A stretch of 64,000 bases of DNA from Saprospiraceae bacterium (GCA_030729925.1 JANQWK010000004.1:18052-82051), one strand, 5' to 3'. Counted from the first letter of the stretch, positions 1 to 9,355 are shown. Program-made: numbers and translations. Notes: generated by a model from the sequence alone, not told the origin.

Positions 1-306
1 CCCAAAAACCCACGACCCATTGGGTTCGAACTCCTTCCCCGCAAGTTTACCCTCACCGAGCTGCAACACCTGTACGAGGCTATCTTGGAAACTGAACTGG
101 ATAAGCGGAATTTCCGCAAAAAGATCCTGAGTATGGATCTGCTGATTGACCTGGATGAAACCCAGGAAGGAGTGGCACACCGGCCGGCTAAGCTGTATAA
201 GTTCGACAAAGAACGCTACAAAGAACTCGAAGCTTCCGGGTTTAGTTTTGAATTGAAAGATGGCAGGCGCAACAAAGCCAAAGGCATGCTGGTCAATTCC
301 GACTAA
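1..306 (+). CDS. NUDIX hydrolase / NrtR-type regulator, C-terminal part (5' truncated)
   Basis: The reading frame is open from base 1, so the gene begins outside the window. The visible ~101 residues start with a [18 protein letters not shown]-like stretch and continue through RNFRKKI and a HRPAKLYKF motif. This pattern is the C-terminal winged-helix segment that follows the NUDIX domain in NrtR-like and related Bacteroidota proteins, which often regulate NAD or sugar metabolism. The NUDIX box itself lies upstream and cannot be checked, so hydrolase activity and regulatory targets remain inference. It ends 11 bases from the convergent lipoprotein gene. Confidence 0.75.
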   Translation, partial: PKNPRPIGFELLPRKFTLTELQHLYEAILETELDKRNFRKKILSMDLLIDLDETQEGVAHRPAKLYKFDKERYKELEASGFSFELKDGRRNKAKGMLVNSD

Positions 307-316
307 TTGATCCCGC

Positions 317-1099
317 TTACAGAAGTTGCCCCCGCCAGTTGGTCAGGTGGATAGATAATTGCTCGGTTGCGTACCGGCTGCGGTAGTGCTGCAGGATAGT
401 TTGCAACTGATCCGTTCCCTCTCTTTGCAGGTTGATCAACACCGGAAGAAACAATTGCTTTTCCGGCGACTGCCGGATGCTCAACTGATCGTCACTCAGT
501 GTAAAATGCCCGTAATAGCCCCGCTCAAAATTTCGCCCGCTCGATAATTTGCTGATTTCTCCGACTACCTCCGAGGCTACTTGTTGTGTCGTAGCCGAGT
601 ACGCAATCCAACCCCAGATCGTTTGTTCGGGAATTTTCAACAATTCCCTATGCAAAATTTGTATGCCATTTTCTGTCTTCAGGTTGAGCCGGTAAGAACT
701 TGCGCCATTAACCAGCGTACCGGGGTTCTTGATGGTTTGTGACAAATCAATGGAAAAATCAAAGTTGCCTAAGCTCACCTTGCCAAGATTGATAGCAGCC
801 CGAGCCGGGGCATTGCCCTCCTGACAATTGACCGGAATGACAATTTTATTGAGTGAAACCCCAATTTGTCTGCTATTTTGAGAAACTCTATAGTCTATTT
901 CCGCATTTGCACACGATTCTTCCCGGATGGTCTCGACCTGAAGCGTCAGGTAATTTCCCTCCATATCCAAAATTTCGAGCAGGTCTATGGTAAACTCCCG
1001 CTCAATATCCGCCACAATAATAGGATCCTTCATGGCATCACTTTGGCAGGCAGACACAAATAGCACCATCGCAGTCAACGTCGTTACAGCGTATTTCAT
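317..1099 (-). CDS. Hypothetical lipoprotein, ~260 aa
   Basis: The ATG at 1099 is chosen because it gives a short lipoprotein signal: a basic start (MKYAVT), a hydrophobic stretch and the lipobox LFVSAC, so the mature protein should begin at Cys and sit in the outer membrane or face the periplasm. An upstream in-frame start would add 26 residues before the signal and is less likely. The mature part is rich in beta-prone segments and has a second Cys pair region (EESCANAE, VNCQEG). I do not recognise a catalytic motif or family. Its 3' end faces the NUDIX gene. Confidence 0.7.
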   Translation of the reverse strand: MKYAVTTLTAMVLFVSACQSDAMKDPIIVADIEREFTIDLLEILDMEGNYLTLQVETIREESCANAEIDYRVSQNSRQIGVSLNKIVIPVNCQEGNAPARAAINLGKVSLGNFDFSIDLSQTIKNPGTLVNGASSYRLNLKTENGIQILHRELLKIPEQTIWGWIAYSATTQQVASEVVGEISKLSSGRNFERGYYGHFTLSDDQLSIRQSPEKQLFLPVLINLQREGTDQLQTILQHYRSRYATEQLSIHLTNWRGQLL

Positions 1100-1226
1100 T
1101 CGTAGGGTTTCTTTGTTGTTGATCGTGTATCTTTTACAGTAACGCTGCAAGATAAAAAGTGCTGCCTTTTTACCCACCGCTGTAAAAATTTAATTTTTGA
1201 CTAACTTTATTCCCAAAATCAAATTT

Positions 1227-2234
1227 ATGGCTACGCAAGAGGAGATACTGGATTACTGGCAACAACATATTGAAGCCGCACAGGAACGGATAGCTCCATA
1301 TATCAGAGAAACACCCCTGGAGTACGCACCCTACCTCAGCCGCCTTACCGGGGTAGAGGTTTGGTTAAAAATGGAAAACTGGCAGGTCAGCGGTTCTTTT
1401 AAAATCAGAGGGGTGTTCAATAAGTTGCTGTCGGTTCCCGAGGCTACCCGAAAGTCAGCGCTTTTTGTCGCGGTGAGTACCGGCAACCATGCGTCCGCTT
1501 TTGCCTATGCCTGCAATTTGTTGGGCCTCAACGGCAAAATTTTCCTCCCGACAACCGTGGCTTCCGCCAAATTGCAATACATCCAGTCTTTTGGCATCCC
1601 CTACGAACTCTATGGTCGGGAAAGTCTGGAAACGGAACTGTATGCAGGGGAGTATGCCCGCAAGCATGGAGCTGTTTTGGTTCACCCCTACAACGATCCG
1701 GATATCGTGGCCGGCCAGGGTACCATTGCACCTGAGCTGCTGCGCGCGCATTCTTCGCTGGATGCCGTGTTTATCCCGGTGGGCGGCGGTGGACTGGCTT
1801 CCGGAATTGCCACTTACCTGTCTGCAAAGGCTCCGGAAGTGGCCAGAATAGGTTGCCAACCCAAAAATAGCCCCGAAATGCATGTCTCTATCCGCAAAGG
1901 CAGCATCATCACCGAGTCCATTACCAAACCCACCCTGTCCGACGGTACTGCAGGGGGGATAGAACCCGGCTCCATTACCTTCGAACTTTGCAGGGACTAC
2001 CTGCACGATATCGTGCTGCTGTCCGAAAAAGAACTCCGCCAGGCACTTCACTGGATGCTGGCCAACCACCAGCAGATGATCGAAGGTGCAGCCGCCAACT
2101 CCCTGGCAGCGTTGTTCCAACAACAGGATCAGTGGAAAGGCAAACAGGTGGCACTCGTCCTCTGCGGCAAAAGGTTGAGTATGGACAAACTGAAAAAGGT
2201 GGTACTTCCCTCCTGGATGAGCCGCTGGATCTGA
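1227..2234 (+). CDS. Threonine/serine dehydratase-like PLP enzyme
   Basis: Fold-type II pyridoxal-phosphate enzyme of about 335 residues. It has the PLP-lysine motif SGSFKIRG (Lys near 59), the STGNHASAFAYA substrate loop and the phosphate-cradling glycine loop VGGGGLASG (about 185-192). No C-terminal ACT regulatory domain is present, so it resembles the catabolic threonine dehydratase / serine racemase branch rather than biosynthetic IlvA. The expected reaction is deamination of Thr or Ser to a 2-oxo acid plus ammonia, or serine racemisation; the sequence alone does not decide between them. The ATG at 1227 is preferred over the TTG at 1197. lepA follows after a short gap that carries its own promoter element. 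Confidence 0.85.
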   Translation: MATQEEILDYWQQHIEAAQERIAPYIRETPLEYAPYLSRLTGVEVWLKMENWQVSGSFKIRGVFNKLLSVPEATRKSALFVAVSTGNHASAFAYACNLLGLNGKIFLPTTVASAKLQYIQSFGIPYELYGRESLETELYAGEYARKHGAVLVHPYNDPDIVAGQGTIAPELLRAHSSLDAVFIPVGGGGLASGIATYLSAKAPEVARIGCQPKNSPEMHVSIRKGSIITESITKPTLSDGTAGGIEPGSITFELCRDYLHDIVLLSEKELRQALHWMLANHQQMIEGAAANSLAALFQQQDQWKGKQVALVLCGKRLSMDKLKKVVLPSWMSRWI

Positions 2235-2326
2235 TTTTTTTATCGTTTAATCCGCATGAACCCGCAACATGTAAAAAATGTTATGCCTGGGTTGCATTTG
2301 TTCAATTCCTCAAAATGAATTTGACG

Positions 2327-2334
2327 TATATTTG
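2327..2334 (+). promoter_or_regulatory. -7 promoter element for lepA
   Basis: TATATTTG matches the Bacteroidota -7 consensus TAnnTTTG exactly and ends only 6 bases before the lepA ATG, which predicts a leaderless or nearly leaderless mRNA. No TTG sits at the usual ~20-base spacing (the nearest is 26 away). Confidence 0.5.
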
Positions 2335-2340
2335 TGGCCT

Positions 2341-4131
2341 ATGAAAAATATCAGAAATTTCTGCGTTATCGCCCATATTGACCACGGCAAGAGTACCTTG
2401 TCCGACCGATTGCTGGAATTTACCAAGACGATCTCCGATCGCGATATGAAAGACCAGGCCCTGGACGATATGGACCTGGAACGCGAACGGGGCATCACCA
2501 TCAAAAGCCATGCGATCCAGCTCAATTACAATAGCCCCTCCGGATCCAGCTATGTCTTCAATTTGATTGATACCCCCGGCCACGTGGACTTCTCCTACGA
2601 GGTGTCCCGTTCTATCGCCGCCTGTGAAGGCGCACTGCTGTTGATAGATGCTACCCAGGGTATCCAGGCACAGACGATCTCCAACTTGTATCTTGCCATA
2701 GATAACGACCTGGAGATTATCCCCGTACTCAATAAGATAGATATGCCCAACGCCATGATTGACGAGGTGTCGGAGCAAATTATCGAATTGATCGGCTGCA
2801 AGAAAGATGAAATTATCCACGCCAGCGGCAAAACAGGACAAGGGGTAGCCGAATTGCTCGAGGCAATCGTGGCGCGTATCCCTCCCCCGGTAGGCGATCC
2901 CAACGCTCCCCTGCAGGCACTGATCTTTGATTCCGTGTTCAACTCCTTCCGCGGAGTGATCGCTTATTTCAAAATTATCAACGGAACGATCAAAAAAGGG
3001 GATAAGGTACGCTTCTTCCATACCGGAAAAGAGTATGAGGCCGATGAAGTGGGTATCCTCCGACTGAATCAGGAACCCAAAAAGGAGTTGAGCGCAGGAA
3101 ATGTAGGTTACATCATTACCGGGATCAAAAATTCAAAGGAAATTAAAGTGGGCGATACGATCACCCATGTAGAAATTCCCTGCGATAAAGGCATACAGGG
3201 CTTCGAAGAGGTCAAACCCATGGTTTTTGCCGGGATTTTCCCCATCGAAAACGAAGATTTCGAAGACCTCCGCGAGAGTCTTGAAAAGCTACAGCTCAAT
3301 GATGCTTCCCTGGTGTTCGAACCGGAAACTTCCAACGCCCTTGGATTCGGCTTCCGCTGCGGATTCCTGGGAATGCTCCACCTGGAAATTATCCAGGAAA
3401 GGTTGGCCCGCGAGTTCGACCAAGATGTGATTACGACCGTGCCCAACGTGTCGTATGTGGCCTATACCCGAAAAGAAGAAAGAATGGAGGTGCGCACGCC
3501 CTCAGAACTCCCCGATCCGACTTTCCTCGAGCGGGTGGAAGAACCTTATATCTCCGCTCAGGTAATTACGAAACCAGAGTATATCGGTGCCATCATGACC
3601 CTTTGCCTCGAAAAGCGTGGGTACCTCGTGAAACAGCATTACCTGACACCGGAACGCGTCGAACTTACTTTCGAACTTCCGCTCGCCGAAATCGTATTCG
3701 ATTTCTACGATCGCCTGAAGTCCATTTCCAAAGGCTACGCTTCCTTCGATTATGCCCCCCTCGATTATCGGGCATCAGATCTGGTGAAGCTGGATATCCG
3801 ACTCAATAATGAACCCGTAGATGCACTTACCGCATTGGTTCACCGCGATAAGGCCGAATACCTGGGCAGAAAAATATGCAAACGCTTAAAAGACCTGCTG
3901 CCCCGGCAACAGTTCCTGATCGCAATCCAGGCCGCCATAGGCGCTAAAGTGATCGCCCGCGAAACGATCTCCGCCCTGAGAAAGGATGTTACCGCCAAGT
4001 GTTACGGAGGGGATATTTCCCGTAAACGAAAACTACTCGAAAAACAAAAGAAAGGGAAGAAACGTATGCGACAAATCGGTAATGTGGAAGTGCCCCAAAA
4101 GGCTTTCCTCGATGTACTGAAACTGGAATAG
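2341..4131 (+). CDS. lepA: Elongation factor 4 (LepA), ribosome back-translocating GTPase
   Basis: 596 residues, the normal length for LepA. The GTPase motifs are intact: G1 AHIDHGKST at the N-terminus, the switch I region [11 protein letters not shown]3 DTPGHVDF and G4 NKID. They are followed by EF-G-like domains II, III and V and the LepA-specific C-terminal domain rich in Lys/Arg ([18 protein letters not shown]). Known role: a membrane-associated translation GTPase acting on ribosomes, important under ionic or cold stress and in 30S biogenesis. The ATG at 2341 is chosen because the protein then begins [16 protein letters not shown], as in the family. A hairpin terminator lies about 40 bases after the stop. 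Confidence 0.97.
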   Translation: MKNIRNFCVIAHIDHGKSTLSDRLLEFTKTISDRDMKDQALDDMDLERERGITIKSHAIQLNYNSPSGSSYVFNLIDTPGHVDFSYEVSRSIAACEGALLLIDATQGIQAQTISNLYLAIDNDLEIIPVLNKIDMPNAMIDEVSEQIIELIGCKKDEIIHASGKTGQGVAELLEAIVARIPPPVGDPNAPLQALIFDSVFNSFRGVIAYFKIINGTIKKGDKVRFFHTGKEYEADEVGILRLNQEPKKELSAGNVGYIITGIKNSKEIKVGDTITHVEIPCDKGIQGFEEVKPMVFAGIFPIENEDFEDLRESLEKLQLNDASLVFEPETSNALGFGFRCGFLGMLHLEIIQERLAREFDQDVITTVPNVSYVAYTRKEERMEVRTPSELPDPTFLERVEEPYISAQVITKPEYIGAIMTLCLEKRGYLVKQHYLTPERVELTFELPLAEIVFDFYDRLKSISKGYASFDYAPLDYRASDLVKLDIRLNNEPVDALTALVHRDKAEYLGRKICKRLKDLLPRQQFLIAIQAAIGAKVIARETISALRKDVTAKCYGGDISRKRKLLEKQKKGKKRMRQIGNVEVPQKAFLDVLKLE

Positions 4132-4172
4132 TCCACTCGCAAACTTCACTCCCTCCACAACTGATACAGTAC

Positions 4173-4220
4173 ACCGGCAGGGCGCAATCTAAATAGTTGC
4201 CCCTGCCGGTTTCGTTTTAT
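4173..4220 (+). terminator. Intrinsic terminator after lepA
   Basis: A perfect 10-bp stem, ACCGGCAGGG (4173-4182) with CCCTGCCGGT (4201-4210), encloses an 18-base loop and is followed by TTTCGTTTTAT. It is well placed to end the lepA transcript. Confidence 0.7.
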
Positions 4221-4306
4221 AGAAAGCGACGTACGCCCGGAAAGCCCTCTTATGCTGCTAAATACTATTTTGGAGATTTGAAATATTCGGGAGAACCCCG
4301 GCTTAC

Positions 4307-4423
4307 CCTTCAGGAAAAACTGACATAATCATAAGAAAAAATATGCGTAGCCTCTCAAAGCAGATATTTTTTGCGTGCTTATGGATCTTCTGATCAAATT
4401 ATGCCAGTTTTTTTCGCTGAAGG
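4307..4423. repeat. 117-bp imperfect inverted repeat (long hairpin)
   Basis: The ends CCTTCAG (4307-4313) and CTGAAGG (4417-4423) are perfect complements. Pairing continues inward through GAAAAACTGACATAAT with ATTATGCCAGTTTTTTTC, CATAAG with CTTATG, and AAAAAATAT with ATATTTTTT, leaving a central loop near 4345-4362. It lies immediately 3' of the small minus-strand ORF and could be the folded 3' end of that transcript, a free small RNA or a MITE-like relic. I see no clear target-site duplication, and the window holds no second copy. Confidence 0.5.
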
Positions 4424-4430
4424 ATCTGGT

Positions 4431-4532
4431 TTAATAGTACATCCTCTTAGGGCTGGATGTCATAATATTTGTCAAGGTGACCAGACCACCTCCAATAACG
4501 AACGCACCTGTAGCGATGTAAAGAATCAACAT
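4431..4532 (-). CDS. Possible 33-aa single-pass membrane peptide
   Basis: A short ORF beginning MLILYIATGAFVIGGGL and ending KRMYY: one hydrophobic helix with a GGG kink, then a polar basic tail. An upstream in-frame ATG at 4640 would give 69 residues, but the extra N-terminus looks unstructured. There is no clear ribosome-binding site, as is usual in this genome. It sits between a large inverted repeat and the anti-sigma gene on the same strand. The function is unknown and the coding status is uncertain. Confidence 0.3.
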   Translation of the reverse strand: MLILYIATGAFVIGGGLVTLTNIMTSSPKRMYY

Positions 4533-4665
4533 AGTCAATTGGATTGATTGTGTTAAAAAAAAATACAGGATGTGTTCATGAGGATTGTCAAACGCTGATA
4601 TGTTCATGGAGGGACTGCTAAAATGAGCATTTTCCGCCAATAATCCAACTTATTTTAAATTTTTT

Positions 4666-5337
4666 TTACCAATTAAGTTTGCCGGAGGCATATAACCTGG
4701 AGGTATCGGGTTGAAGAGGGGTTTCTTCGGGCTGGAGGGTAACAAAAAAGCTACGGGCACCGGGGATGAACCGGAGTTCCTGAAAGGTATTCAATACTAA
4801 GGCTACGATCCCGGCGTGGAGGGTTTTTCCATTGGAAATGGCCCAGATATGGTAGCGCAGCGCTTTCGGAGGAGAAGGGAAGACTTCGAGGTAGAGCGTA
4901 CATTGTTTCATGGCCTCGTTGTAATACAGCTTTGCCTGACAGGGATTGTCCGGGTTGCTACTTTCGAGGGAAACCAAGTGGGTAGCGGAGTGTTCAAGCA
5001 AAGTGGGTTGTGCCTCTATGGACGGGAGATTAGGGTTGTTTGGCATCTGCTGAGTAGTCTGCCTTTTTAACAAGAGCAAACCAACAATAAAAAGGACTGC
5101 AATGCCTAAGAGTACACTCGGCTGAATGGATTTTGCAGGAGCAGCGGGAATTGCGCTCAATTCTACCGTCTGCTTACGGGCATACTGCATCATTTCCGAC
5201 CGCATCTGGGCTACCTGCCGCTTTAAGCCGGGGTTTTTTCGCAGGTGGGACTCCACCAAATGCGTTTCATCGTCATCGGTTAGCCCAAGGACGTATAGCT
5301 CGATCATACCAGCCTCGATAAAATCATGTTCATTCAT
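4666..5337 (-). CDS. Anti-sigma-K factor RskA-like membrane protein
   Basis: 223 residues. The N-terminal ~55 residues (IELYVLGLTDDDETHLVESHL) form the zinc-free anti-sigma helical domain that normally clamps an ECF sigma factor. One transmembrane helix follows (about 73-90, SVLLGIAVLFIVGLLLL), then a C-terminal RskA-type domain with the YHIWAISNGKTLHAGI motif outside the membrane. Anti-sigma factors of this type usually sit beside their sigma gene; none is present on either side here, so the partner must be encoded elsewhere. The gene is divergent from the S9 peptidase gene. Confidence 0.8.
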   Translation of the reverse strand: MNEHDFIEAGMIELYVLGLTDDDETHLVESHLRKNPGLKRQVAQMRSEMMQYARKQTVELSAIPAAPAKSIQPSVLLGIAVLFIVGLLLLKRQTTQQMPNNPNLPSIEAQPTLLEHSATHLVSLESSNPDNPCQAKLYYNEAMKQCTLYLEVFPSPPKALRYHIWAISNGKTLHAGIVALVLNTFQELRFIPGARSFFVTLQPEETPLQPDTSRLYASGKLNW

Positions 5338-5561
5338 GCCTCAACCAAAATTCAGTGACTTGTTTTTAGATCTTTTTGCTATGCTTGCATTTGCTTTAAG
5401 GGCAGTGGGAATAGCTTTACCCCTATTCCGAACGCGAAGTGCTAAAAAAGGTTTACAGCAAGTTGGTGATTTTTGCTTTTCAAAGACAAAGCAAGCCAGA
5501 AACAGCAATTTTTTTTCTAATTTTCCTTCATTCTGGATTGTTGATTAAAATTATACACAAC

Positions 5562-7568
5562 ATGAGGTATCGCAATATCTTATTTTTTGTTTTTTGGAGC
5601 TTTACTTTCCTGGCTTTCAGCCAAAAACGTCCCATGACAACCGATGATGGGCTAGAACTGGTTAATCCCGGCAATGCAGGTATTCATCCCGGAGGGGGTT
5701 TTGTCTGGTTTGAGAAAAGCGAATTGGATTGGGATGCGAATAAGCGAAAATCGTCTTTCTGGTACCTGTCAGCCGATGCAGCCGAGACCTACCCCTATCT
5801 GGGTGAGGCAGGCGGAACCGATATTCGGTTTTCCCCGAAGGGTACCTATTTGAGCTTTAAACGCAAGTCAGATACCAAACAACAACTTTTCCTGCTTCCG
5901 ACTCAAGGCGGTGAGGCTTTTCGCGTGTCTGAACACAGCAATAATGTGGGATCTTATGTCTGGACGGCAGATGAATCCGCAATTTATTTCCTCTCGGATC
6001 ATGAAGTGGATAAGGAGGCTGCCGCCGAAAAGAAAGCGGGAAGCGATTCGTATTACGTGGATGAAGGACCTAACGGACAGACCGAGGATGCCTGGAATGA
6101 TGTCTGGAAACTCGATGTGCAGCGCCAGACGATTACAAGAGTGACTACCGGAGAGCATCTGCTGCGCAATCTGACCGTTTCCGCCGATGGCGCAATGCTG
6201 GCGTTTACTCGGCGAACCGAAAACCGACGCAACCAAGGCAATCTTTCCGAAATCTGGATGTACGATCTGTCTAAGGGGACGATGGAGCAACTGACTTCCA
6301 ACGAGGCACCCGAAGGCGATCTGGCTTGGTCTCCGGATGGCAAGTGGCTCGCTTTTTCGGCGCCAGACGACAAAACCTACGAACTAAAGAATGACAAAAT
6401 CTGGCTGATCCAACCTGCAACTAAGGCAATTACCCTGGTTTCCGGGGCTTTCGAAGGGAATATCAGCAACTTTTTTTGGTCCCCGGACAGCAAGTCTGTC
6501 GTGTTCGCCGGCCTGCAGGGAACCAACGCCAACCTCTACCGCCTACAAATCGAAAACAAAAAATTGCAACAGCTGACCAATAAAACAGGCCAACTCCGCC
6601 TCTACGGTCTGGATGCTGCCCATACCCGCGCACTGGTGAGCTTGTCCGATCTCCAAAACCCCACCGATCTTTTTTTGGTGGATATGAAAACCCTGGCCTT
6701 TGAACAGCTGACCCAACTGAACCCACAGGTGCCAACAGATTTCGCGTTAGGAAAGTCAGAAGTGGTGCGCTGGAAAAGTAAAGACGGACTGGAAATAGAG
6801 GGCATCCTGATGTATCCCGCCAACTACGAACCCGGCAAAAAATATCCCCTTTTACTGCATATCCACGGTGGTCCTGCAGGGGTTTTTACCAATGCTTTCC
6901 GCGCTGCTTACCAGGTCTGGGCAGGCCTGGGGTACGTACAATTGATGCCCAACGTACGCGGTAGTTCCGGCTACACCGACGCCCTGCTCCGCGGTAACAT
7001 GCAGGACATCGGCGGGATGGACTACGAAGACCTCATGACCGGCGTAGATGCACTGATCGAAAAACAACTGGTAGATCCCGACAAAATGGCCGTCAGAGGC
7101 TGGAGCTACGGCGGTATCCTGGGCGGGATGACCATTACCAAAACAGACCGGTTCAAATCCGCCAGTCTCGGAGCAATGGTGTCCGACTGGACCTCCGAAT
7201 ACGGAATCGGATTCAACCACGATGTGCGCTTGTGGTACATCGGCGGTACCCCCTGGGAAAATGCCGAAGCGTATCGCGCCAAGTCTCCCCTTACCCATGT
7301 GGATAAGGTGAATACCCCCGTTCTGCTCATGCACGGCCTCGATGATACGACCGATACCGAAGCCCAGAGTATGATGTTCTTCAATGCCCTGAAAGATATG
7401 GGCAAGGCCGTGCGCTATATCCGATTCCCCCGCGAACCACACGGATTCAGAGAACCCCGACACCAGCGTACCCGCGATGTGGAAGAAATCCGATGGGTGC
7501 AAAAATATACCCTCGGGATTGACTGGTCACCCCAAAGTCCCGCCTTCGGCAAAAAAGCTAAACCCTGA
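5562..7568 (+). CDS. Secreted S9 family prolyl oligopeptidase (DPP-type)
   Basis: 668 residues with an N-terminal signal peptide (MRYRNILFFVFWSFTFLAFS). The first ~400 residues contain TolB/WD40-like propeller repeats (LAWSPDGKWLAFS, FFWSPDSKSVVFAG). The C-terminal alpha/beta hydrolase domain has the nucleophile Ser515 in GWSYGG, an Asp at 594/595 in HGLDD and His627 in EPHGF, so the catalytic triad is complete. The family removes dipeptides or cleaves oligopeptides, often after Pro, in the periplasm; exact specificity is unknown. The ATG at 5562 is chosen for the signal peptide. The gene is followed by copy 1 of the palindromic repeat. Confidence 0.92.
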   Translation: MRYRNILFFVFWSFTFLAFSQKRPMTTDDGLELVNPGNAGIHPGGGFVWFEKSELDWDANKRKSSFWYLSADAAETYPYLGEAGGTDIRFSPKGTYLSFKRKSDTKQQLFLLPTQGGEAFRVSEHSNNVGSYVWTADESAIYFLSDHEVDKEAAAEKKAGSDSYYVDEGPNGQTEDAWNDVWKLDVQRQTITRVTTGEHLLRNLTVSADGAMLAFTRRTENRRNQGNLSEIWMYDLSKGTMEQLTSNEAPEGDLAWSPDGKWLAFSAPDDKTYELKNDKIWLIQPATKAITLVSGAFEGNISNFFWSPDSKSVVFAGLQGTNANLYRLQIENKKLQQLTNKTGQLRLYGLDAAHTRALVSLSDLQNPTDLFLVDMKTLAFEQLTQLNPQVPTDFALGKSEVVRWKSKDGLEIEGILMYPANYEPGKKYPLLLHIHGGPAGVFTNAFRAAYQVWAGLGYVQLMPNVRGSSGYTDALLRGNMQDIGGMDYEDLMTGVDALIEKQLVDPDKMAVRGWSYGGILGGMTITKTDRFKSASLGAMVSDWTSEYGIGFNHDVRLWYIGGTPWENAEAYRAKSPLTHVDKVNTPVLLMHGLDDTTDTEAQSMMFFNALKDMGKAVRYIRFPREPHGFREPRHQRTRDVEEIRWVQKYTLGIDWSPQSPAFGKKAKP

Positions 7569-7613
7569 TCGCCTATAACCGACCAAATACCTGATCCCTT
7601 ACCTTACCCGAAA

Positions 7614-7722
7614 GGTTACTTTTTAACAGGAAACGGTATTAATAAAGGTATTCAGGTGCAAGGCACTTTAAGGTGCCTTGCACCTGTGTTTTAAAATTCT
7701 GTTATTCAATGAATTAAGTCTG
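7614..7722 (+). repeat. Palindromic intergenic repeat, copy 1
   Basis: Core palindrome 7653-7686: arms CAGGTGCAAGGCAC and GTGCCTTGCACCTG pair over 14 bp around TTTAAG. The 5' flank (GGTTAC, a T-rich stretch, then GTATTAATAAAGGTA) and the A-rich 3' flank are shared with copies at 27640 and 48498. The element lies just after the S9 peptidase gene. Confidence 0.85.
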
Positions 7723-8095
7723 AAAAAACCAAAAAAATCCCCTCTTTTTTTCTCGTTTTTCATTGCTGCAGGGGACTTTCGAGGTAAAAATGGACTACAG
7801 GATCGGGGTCGTACCAACATTTTTTTGAGCATCTTAAACTAAATTTTGCAAAAAGTCATTCTTAGTATGGCTGATCTGCACAACGGTGTAGCCGGGCAAT
7901 TTTTCCCATAAACATAACCCGAACAACTGCATGCTTACATTACTGGTATTTTGGACCTTGCTGAATGTGTTTCGAAAATCCAGAAATCTTCCTCCCCTGG
8001 GATTTCCTTCACCCCAAACGGTACGCCACTTTTTTCGCCTGAAAGGCGCAGGGGCTTTGCCGTAAAGGGCATGCGCGATTTACATCAAATAGTGT
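7723..8095. other. Intergenic region without a recognisable gene
   Basis: About 370 bases between repeat copy 1 and the kdsA promoter. It has several T-runs and a weak small stem CGCCT/AGGCG near 8037-8050, but no ORF with family resemblance, no tRNA-like sequence and no clear promoter. Confidence 0.5.
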
Positions 8096-8103
8096 TACTT
8101 TTG
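8096..8103 (+). promoter_or_regulatory. -7 promoter element for kdsA
   Basis: TACTTTTG fits TAnnTTTG and ends 19 bases before the kdsA ATG, so the leader would be very short. No -33 TTG is seen at the expected spacing. Confidence 0.45.
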
Positions 8104-8122
8104 CGGGAAAAATACCTTGTTC

Positions 8123-8944
8123 ATGAAGTATATCATTCCCCGCCTGAAACACCTGCACTCGGGCAATTTTTTCCTGATCGCGGGACCTTGTGCCATCGAA
8201 AGTGAAGCGGTTGCTTTCGAGGTGGCCGAACGCGTAACGGCGATTTGCCAGCGTTTGGAGATTCCTTATATTTTCAAAGGGTCTTACCGCAAAGCCAACC
8301 GATCGAGGGTAGATTCTTTCACAGGTATCGGGGACGAACAGGCGCTCGAAATTTTAGGAAAGGTGCGCGAACATTTCGATGTTCCTACGACTACCGATAT
8401 CCATGCCGATGAGGAAGCCGCAATGGCTGCTCCCTTCGTGGACATCCTGCAAATTCCCGCTTTCCTTTGCCGACAGACCAGTCTGCTGGTGGCAGCTGCT
8501 CGTACAGGTAAGGTAGTGAATATCAAGAAGGGGCAGTTTTTGAGCGCCGATGCTATGCTTTATGCCAGGGATAAAGTCTGGGATTCGGGTAATGATCAGG
8601 TGATGCTGACCGAGCGGGGCACAACGTTTGGTTACCAGGATCTGGTAGTGGATATGCGTGGAATCCCTGTGATGCAACAGCTGGATGTGCCGGTGGTGCT
8701 GGATTGTACCCACTCGCTTCAACAACCCAATCAGGCCAACGGCGTTACCGGTGGCAAACCGGCACTGATCGAAACCATCGCCCGCGCGGGTATTGCTGTG
8801 GGAGCCGATGGTCTTTTTATCGAAACCCATCCCAATCCCGCTGTGGCTAAGTCCGATGGGGCAAATATGTTGCCGCTTGACAAACTGGAGCCCCTGCTGG
8901 AAAAATTAGTGGCGATTCGGGCAGCAATTCGGTCTTTTGATTAA
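8123..8944 (+). CDS. kdsA: 3-deoxy-D-manno-octulosonate-8-phosphate synthase
   Basis: 273 residues. It condenses phosphoenolpyruvate with arabinose-5-phosphate to make KDO-8-phosphate for lipopolysaccharide inner core. Diagnostic motifs are IAGPCAIES, the KGSYRKANRS substrate loop, TTDIH, IQIPAFLCRQT, KKGQFL and ETHPNP. Cys23 in AGPCAIE replaces the Asn of the metal-free E. coli type; together with the His of DCTHS, the Glu of ETHP and the Asp of KSDGAN it completes the ligand set of the metal-dependent class. The ATG at 8123 gives the family N-terminus; a TTG two codons upstream is less likely. The next gene follows after a 9-base gap. Confidence 0.96.
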   Translation: MKYIIPRLKHLHSGNFFLIAGPCAIESEAVAFEVAERVTAICQRLEIPYIFKGSYRKANRSRVDSFTGIGDEQALEILGKVREHFDVPTTTDIHADEEAAMAAPFVDILQIPAFLCRQTSLLVAAARTGKVVNIKKGQFLSADAMLYARDKVWDSGNDQVMLTERGTTFGYQDLVVDMRGIPVMQQLDVPVVLDCTHSLQQPNQANGVTGGKPALIETIARAGIAVGADGLFIETHPNPAVAKSDGANMLPLDKLEPLLEKLVAIRAAIRSFD

Positions 8945-8953
8945 ATAGTTACC

Positions 8954-9355
8954 ATGATGAAACCTACCGCTGTTTTGATCCTGTTCTGCTGGTTGTTGTT
9001 GCCCCTGTCTTCCCTGCAGGCTCAGTTTACCCAGATCCTGTATCACACGGAGACGCTGGATGCAAAAGATAGTTTGGTGCTGGATTTCGATCCGACCGTC
9101 AGCATGGAGACCTGGGCCAGCAATCAGGTGTTGGTCGAAACGACCATCCGGCTTTCAAAGGTCAATACCGGTTTGTTGGAACACCTGGTAAAAAGCGGTC
9201 GCTATGCGTTGGAGGTGCATAAAGGCGAGGCTTCCCTTCGCCTCGCACAAAAGCCGATCAATCCGCTGGCCGCTCCGGCACTAGAACAGATTAGCGTGAA
9301 GTTGTATATTCCGGATAGTTTTAAACCCATAGGGGAAGGGGTTTGGCTCAGATAA
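8954..9355 (+). CDS. Secreted hypothetical protein, possibly DUF4097/adhesin-like
   Basis: 133 residues with a clear signal peptide ending LQAQ. The mature region alternates hydrophobic and polar residues and contains VLVETTIRLSKVN and VKLYIPDSF. This resembles repeats in DUF4097-type beta-rich proteins, where short strands measure covariation between residues, but the match is weak. It is probably exported to the periplasm or surface. It overlaps neither neighbour: kdsA ends 9 bases upstream and the FAD dehydrogenase ATG is 11 bases after its stop, which suggests one transcription unit. Confidence 0.65.
   Translation: MMKPTAVLILFCWLLLPLSSLQAQFTQILYHTETLDAKDSLVLDFDPTVSMETWASNQVLVETTIRLSKVNTGLLEHLVKSGRYALEVHKGEASLRLAQKPINPLAAPALEQISVKLYIPDSFKPIGEGVWLR

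Noticed and set aside
22-33. GGGTTCGAACTCC resembling a tRNA T-loop
   Set aside because: It lies inside the NUDIX/NrtR coding frame and no acceptor or anticodon stem surrounds it.
7951-8205. Plus-strand frame running into kdsA
   Set aside because: Out of frame with kdsA and covers the kdsA promoter; no resemblance to a known protein.
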